Assembly (NCBI GenBank): GCA_028583405.1
Contig: CM053257.1
Coordinates: 32,590,636 to 32,654,635, forward strand
Origin: Pogonophryne albipinna
Taxonomy: Eukaryota; Chordata; Actinopteri; Perciformes; Artedidraconidae
Length of the DNA stretch: 64,000 bases
Direction: 5' to 3'
The position numbers and the translations under genes are program-made. The notes under the pieces are model-generated. The model saw only the letters and a list, made by a program, of their open reading frames with translations. It was not told the origin of the DNA and did not search any database. Every line of letters begins with the position of its first letter. Position 1 is the stretch's first letter. This document shows positions 59,481-64,000 of the stretch, piece by piece.

Positions 59481-60759
59481 TGTAAACACACGTTGAGTAC
59501 CTGTATTATGTGTTCCTGTAGTATATAAATTATGTGTACTGTAACTGGTGACTAAATATCATGTATATAAAGATTAGAACAAGTCCTCGACTGATGCCTT
59601 TTCTTTCTTGAACAGTTGTGATGTTTGTCTTTTCATGCAAATGATTGTTCTCCAAGATTTCTCAGAACATATTGTACTTTAAGTTAAGATGTTTGCATAC
59701 TAAACAAGTGAAGATCAATTAAGTGAAAGATGTCCAGCTTCACACATTTACCGTCTTTCCTAACAATGATTTAGAAACGGAAAAACACATTTTTAAGATA
59801 GTCAAAACAATTCATACCAACATTGAAATAAGCTGCGATTGAAATTAAAATGAAGCCATTAAGATCACTAATGGAAACATTAAACACTTGTTTTTAAAAA
59901 CGTATTTTTTGTTTTTGTCTAACATTAACTCCTGAAACTAAAAAAAAGTGTACTCACCATTTTCAACAATATAATAAATATAAATACATATAATTGTACA
60001 GACATGGACAAAGTACTCAGATAATTTATTTCATGGTAGATGTTTAACAAAACAAATTAAAAATATATCCTTAAACCTACCAATAATAAAAGCACAGTAT
60101 GTAGGATGGCACATTATGATTTTATTAAGTATATATGTCGCTGGGTAGTTTAACCTAATATAATTCAACGCATGATCTAATAATTCAAAAATAAATGGAG
60201 CAGAAGAACAGAGTCTCAAGCAAATAAAGATTTTGGAAATTCTCATGTAAAATACAAACACCTCAATAATGAAGTACTTTTAAGTACTCAGTATATCTAC
60301 TTAAATATCACACACACACACACACACACACAATGAAAGTTTGGTCATTTCCGGGGTTCGTAAAACATTTTATTTACTACACAATAAGGAAATGTACACA
60401 TTAAATAATGCACAGTGCATTCTGGGAACATTCAAACAAAAGAAAGCAGCTTTTGACACAGGAAGGGGAAATTGTTAATAAACAGTGAGAGCCTCCATCA
60501 TGTAAAGAAACTGTAATAAAAAGGACATGATGAAGAGGAGAGGAGATGAAGATATTAACACTTATTCTCTCTGGGGAATGATTTCAGTTTGACTCGACAC
60601 AAACTTCCACGCTGCAGAAAAAGCCATGCGCGTTCAGGCACGAGTACAGCAAGCTTTGCATCTGCATGTACTGTAAGATATCTACAAAGTAAACTAATGA
60701 CTATTAATGTCATTACTTTTGAACCAAAGATGAATAGACCTTCAAGTTAAGATGTGGCT

Positions 60760-60761
<2 letters not shown>

Positions 60762-60830
<69 letters not shown>
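60762..60830. repeat. (TG)n microsatellite
   Basis: About 34 TG units in the ppm1e-trim37 interval. Confidence 0.97.
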
Positions 60831-60834
<4 letters not shown>

Positions 60835-60911
60835 CCAGTGCAGCAGCAGCCTTTGACGTGTGTTTGTTGAGAGTATTGAGGTGAAAAATAATAAATCCAC
60901 GAGGAGAAGCC

Positions 60912-61009
60912 AGTGAAGCAGCGAGCCATCAGTGAAGCAGCGAGCCATCAGTGAAGCAGCGAGCCATCAGTGAAGCAGAGAGCCATCAGTGAAGCAGAGA
61001 GCCATCAGT
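60912..61009. repeat. 19-bp tandem repeat, five units
   Basis: The unit AGTGAAGCAGCGAGCCATC is repeated five times without indels; the last two units have GAGAG for GCGAG. Confidence 0.95.
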
Positions 61010-62252
61010 TCAGCGCCGAGCACACGTTACACAATTACAATGATTTGTTTAACCTTTGCTGTCAACTGCTCTTCAAATTGAAAAAGCCTTGGATGCGCCG
61101 CAGCTTCAGTTTAAAGTGTTTTCACTCTGAATCTTCACCCACACAATGAAGCGGAGAGGAATTTCATTTGTGGCGCCGACGATTTTGAAATCAGAAACAT
61201 CTTTTTCGGGAGGAAATGTCGCTGTTACTCCGAATAACCCACAGAACATTGTCCAGTTTTCATTGGGAGAAACACAGTAACATTCATCTGGAGAGGCGAA
61301 GCTGCCTAGGAATTGCTTTAATGTAACTTTTCAGATCTTCACAAACGGATGCGATGCAATTCAGTAAAGCTGTAACAATCTTGATAAACCAATCATTTCT
61401 TAAAGCAAATATGCAGTTAAAAAAAATCCAGTTTCCCCAATGTAAACACCGTCTTACTTTTCTATAATAACGAGATGTGTGAAAATGTCAACCAATAAAG
61501 TAATTTGCTATTTTTTGGGCCAATAAAGGGTCAAACATTTCGTGCGGAGGCAGACATCTTGGGTGAATCAACCCTTTCATCAGAATACTTTTGCAGTCTT
61601 TTCCACAGGAGACATGTGGACATGAGGAAGTAAGGAAAGCACCAGTGAATAATAGCTGCTTCATGTTTAAGGGTCCTGGTTTTGTTCATGCTGGCTCGCT
61701 GGGACACTTTAATAAAACACAGCTCTTGTTAATGTTAAATGTCACATCTGTGCTTTTCCTGCTATGACAGCAATGAAGCTGCCGTGACGTCAGCGACTAA
61801 ACTCCAGAGCATCTCAAAGAGAGTCTTAAGGCTAAGCTAAGCTAACCAGAGACAGCTTATTTATGTATTGTACAAACATAAGAGTGGTATTGATCTATTT
61901 GTCCTACTCTCAGCATGAAGGGAACAAGCATTCTCCAAAACTTAAGTCATACGTTCCTTTAAATGAATACAAAAATGGCTGCATTTTCAGTGTATTAAGC
62001 GTCGTCCCGGAGCTCAGGTTGCAGGTCAGTGACGTCCGAGCAGAAGCTCAAACACCTGCTGGCACGTTGTTACTAACTCAGATGTGCTGCATGTTTAACA
62101 GTTTGCAGCCCGCGGACATCTGTAGTTTCATAATCTCTGTGATTCAGTGATCATTTAACCTTTTCAAATGTCACGTAAGACAGACTGCTGTTATTAACGC
62201 AGAACACATTTACATAAATTACCAGAAAAGAGCTCCAAACAAAGTGTACCTC

Positions 62253-62274
62253 GGGGGGGGGGGGGGGGGGGGGG
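62253..62274. repeat. 22-base G run
   Basis: Uninterrupted G homopolymer after TACCTC, able to form G-quadruplex structures. Length may be inexact in the assembly. Confidence 0.9.
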
Positions 62275-63447
62275 TTAGTGACTAAAGTGTTTCTGGCAGC
62301 GATGCTGGGAAGTGCAGAGACACCATGGTGGAGGAAGTGGAGTGGATGTGCAGACTGAAGACAGCACACCGTTATAAAACACTAAGCTCTTATTGACAGG
62401 CTACAGATGATACTCTCTCCTCAGAATATTGCAAATATACTGTAGACCTGAATTACAAACGCCTGTATGCACTGAGGTGAGCTGATTTTAGTGAATTAAA
62501 GTGACTAAATGCCCTGTAGGTGTTCATCTCTGCTAAATGAAACAGGTTTTAAAGATTCAGTCGTTGCCCAAACAAATGTTTCCTGCAAAGTATTTACTGA
62601 ACTGGCCATGAAGAAATGGAAGTAGGCATATCTATTGATACAAAGTAATGCAAGGAGAGGTTAAGAAATAGATGTAAGACTTTAGACATACGGTGAAAGT
62701 TCAATTTCAAAAGATATGAAATGTTAGTTAGTATTCACACACTATTAAAAGGATGTTTGGATGTTTTGAAGAGTAGACGGTGAATGGCTTCTCTCCAGTC
62801 TGAAGAAACACAGAGGACGTATGGCATGCTCTCTTTAAAGCCACCAGACTGCATTGAAGAAAAACTAATGTCACCTTTCAGAAAGCGGAGGTTGATGATG
62901 ACTTCAGTGAATCTGAATTAACCCATTATAAAACCAAACTCACAACAAAAACCACTAACAAACTAACCAACGAGGCAGAAGTAGATCCCTAGCTCGATCG
63001 TCTGGGAGTCTGGTGGCTTTGAAAAGATCATACATAACCCTTTGGGTCTTGTCAGGAAGGGGATCTGTCAGCAACGTTGAGCTATGGAAATTAATCAGTT
63101 AAAGTACATTTTGCTGCAGCCCCCTGTGCACAGCAGTGCTTTACCTCCGTGCACATACTCCTGTCACAAACCAGAACACACTGCAGTAATACACTGGATG
63201 TGAGTAGCCCCCCTTCAAAACATCCAAACCATCCCTTTAAAACATGGCTGTTATGTGGTCACCTGGACTGTTAGCACCACCTCAACCACAGGCCGCCATT
63301 ATTTCTATCTTATTTAGGGTACCAAGCAGCTGAATCGTTGCAATCATTTTCCAACCATGCACAACAAGCAGTTCCTACTTCTACAGATGTGTGTGACAGA
63401 AGAGTGTGTGATCTCCGGCAGTGAGGGTGAAGACGCTTCAGAGGGAA

Positions 63448-63494
63448 TCACCTGTCAGCAGGAAGACTCATGTCCTCACACAGAAGCTGCTCCC
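63448..63494 (-). CDS. trim37: trim37 terminal coding exon
   Basis: On the minus strand a pyrimidine tract (TTTCTTCTTCTTCCTCAG) precedes this 47-base exon, which completes a Gly codon and reads EQLLCEDMSLPADR then TGA (63448-63450). The pattern GEQ..(C/P)ED(M/L)S matches the conserved end of vertebrate TRIM37 as I recall it, and the C-terminal position agrees. TRIM37 is an E3 ubiquitin ligase controlling centriole assembly and peroxisomal import; only its disordered tail is in this window. The position, convergent to ppm1e, is as in mammals. A plus-strand frame across it is a shadow. Confidence 0.7.
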
Positions 63495-63577
63495 CTGAGG
63501 AAGAAGAAGAAACAATACATTGCTGTTAACACCTGTCCTGTGTGCTTCTGAATGTGTCTGTTAACCCGTTTCATTTA

Positions 63578-63686
<109 letters not shown>

Positions 63687-63797
63687 CTGTGCAGGGAGGA
63701 GTATGGTTGTCGTAGCGAGAGTTGTTGCTCTGCAGAGCCTCGTCTTCAGAGTCGCTGTCGGTGCTCGCTGCGGCCACCAGGACACACGGAGACTTAT
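63687..63797 (-). CDS. trim37: trim37 penultimate coding exon
   Basis: A minus-strand exon of 111 bases between acceptor CCCGTCTGCAG and donor GTAACA. The frame reads KSPCVLVAAASTDSDSEDEA then LQSNNSRYDNHTPPCT. The Ser/Asp/Glu cluster corresponds to the acidic DSD...E stretch before the end of mammalian TRIM37. It leaves one base that joins exactly to the two bases opening the terminal exon, giving one continuous frame to the stop. Upstream exons lie right of the window. The identification rests on the short tail match plus synteny. Confidence 0.65.
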
Positions 63798-63872
63798 CTG
63801 CAGACGGGACACGAGGAGACCGACAGAGCAGTTATTTTATATATCACAATTTAAGTTTTATAATAAATGTTA

Positions 63873-64000
63873 ATAGTAGGAATGTAACGATATACCGAAT
63901 ATCGCGGTATCGCGGTAAATAAACGTCCAGATACCGTCGTGAGACTGACAAAATCTACCGCGATAAAAAAAAAAAAGTTTTAAAAAAATATATATTGTTT
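63873..64000. mobile_element. Left part of a hAT-type element, cut by the window edge
   Basis: AGGAATGTAACGATATACCG with ATCGCGGTATCGCGGTAAAT is a common fish hAT start. It lies in the trim37 intron and continues beyond the window. Confidence 0.5.

Larger units (their letters stand above)
59500..63447 (-). other. ppm1e-trim37 interval, probably including the trim37 3' UTR
   Basis: Lies downstream of the trim37 stop on the minus strand. Possible minus-strand AATAAA signals (TTTATT on plus) occur near 60369 and 60122. It contains microsatellites and a short tandem repeat listed separately, and no exon that I can recognise. Confidence 0.4.

Noticed and set aside
63357..63551. 64-codon plus-strand frame with acidic and Lys-rich stretches
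   Set aside because: The minus strand shows a pyrimidine tract, acceptor, and a coding end in phase with the neighbouring trim37 exon; the Lys run is the complement of that pyrimidine tract.

Overview
The window is vertebrate, almost certainly ray-finned fish, nuclear DNA. It holds three split genes with GT-AG introns, very long (TG)n and (GA)n microsatellites, tRNA-derived SINEs, an L2-clade LINE, and many short hAT-type and TTAA-flanked DNA transposons of the kind that fill teleost introns. There are no bacterial genes, no CRISPR array and no RNA genes that I could support.

Layout. Positions 1-5190 (minus strand) carry the 5' half of smg8, a subunit of the SMG1 kinase complex of nonsense-mediated decay: exon 1 (4582-5190) and the start of a large exon 2 (875 down to the window edge). 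A 3.7-kb intron between them is mostly one composite transposon. A 2.3-kb intergenic stretch leads head-to-head into ppm1e on the plus strand, a PP2C-family Ser/Thr phosphatase (POPX1/CaMKP-N). All seven ppm1e coding exons can be placed: 7470-7651, 46470-46591, 49576-49775, 51059-51247, 51803-51946, 52541-52634 and 53135-54018. They join in frame to 604 codons plus a stop. Intron 1 is 38.8 kb and holds most of the repeats. From 54019 to about 63400 lie the ppm1e 3' UTR and the ppm1e-trim37 interval. The last two coding exons of trim37 (63687-63797 and 63448-63494, minus strand) close the window, so ppm1e and trim37 converge tail to tail. Human 17q22 carries the same genes (PPM1E and TRIM37 also convergent, SMG8 nearby), which supports all three calls by synteny; smg8 sits in a different local position there.

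Repeats. Many mobile elements can be bounded by terminal inverted repeats and target-site duplications. They include: a 3.0-kb hAT composite in smg8 intron 1 with an 8-bp duplication; a three-level nest at 12521-14727; four TTAA-flanked elements; a 1.9-kb element with a 110-bp perfect palindrome in one arm and a hAT relic with a zinc-finger exon inside it; a 5'-truncated L2 with a 545-codon open reverse-transcriptase frame; and a TTAA-flanked element whose end has been amplified into 25 copies of a 37-bp minisatellite that stops 48 bp before ppm1e exon 2.

Most interesting signals. (1) Several ppm1e 3' splice sites are preceded by TG repeats instead of a pyrimidine tract, and intron 2 also starts with an AC repeat just after the donor. 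(2) A transposon-derived minisatellite abuts the branch-point region of ppm1e exon 2. (3) A 147-bp-period tandem array lies inside the smg8 intron transposon. (4) A 110-bp spacerless palindrome has been lost from the sister arm of the same element. I did not find an unknown multi-gene system; the novelty here is in repeat architecture and splicing context. All homology calls come from reading the sequence and from recalled family features, not from a search.
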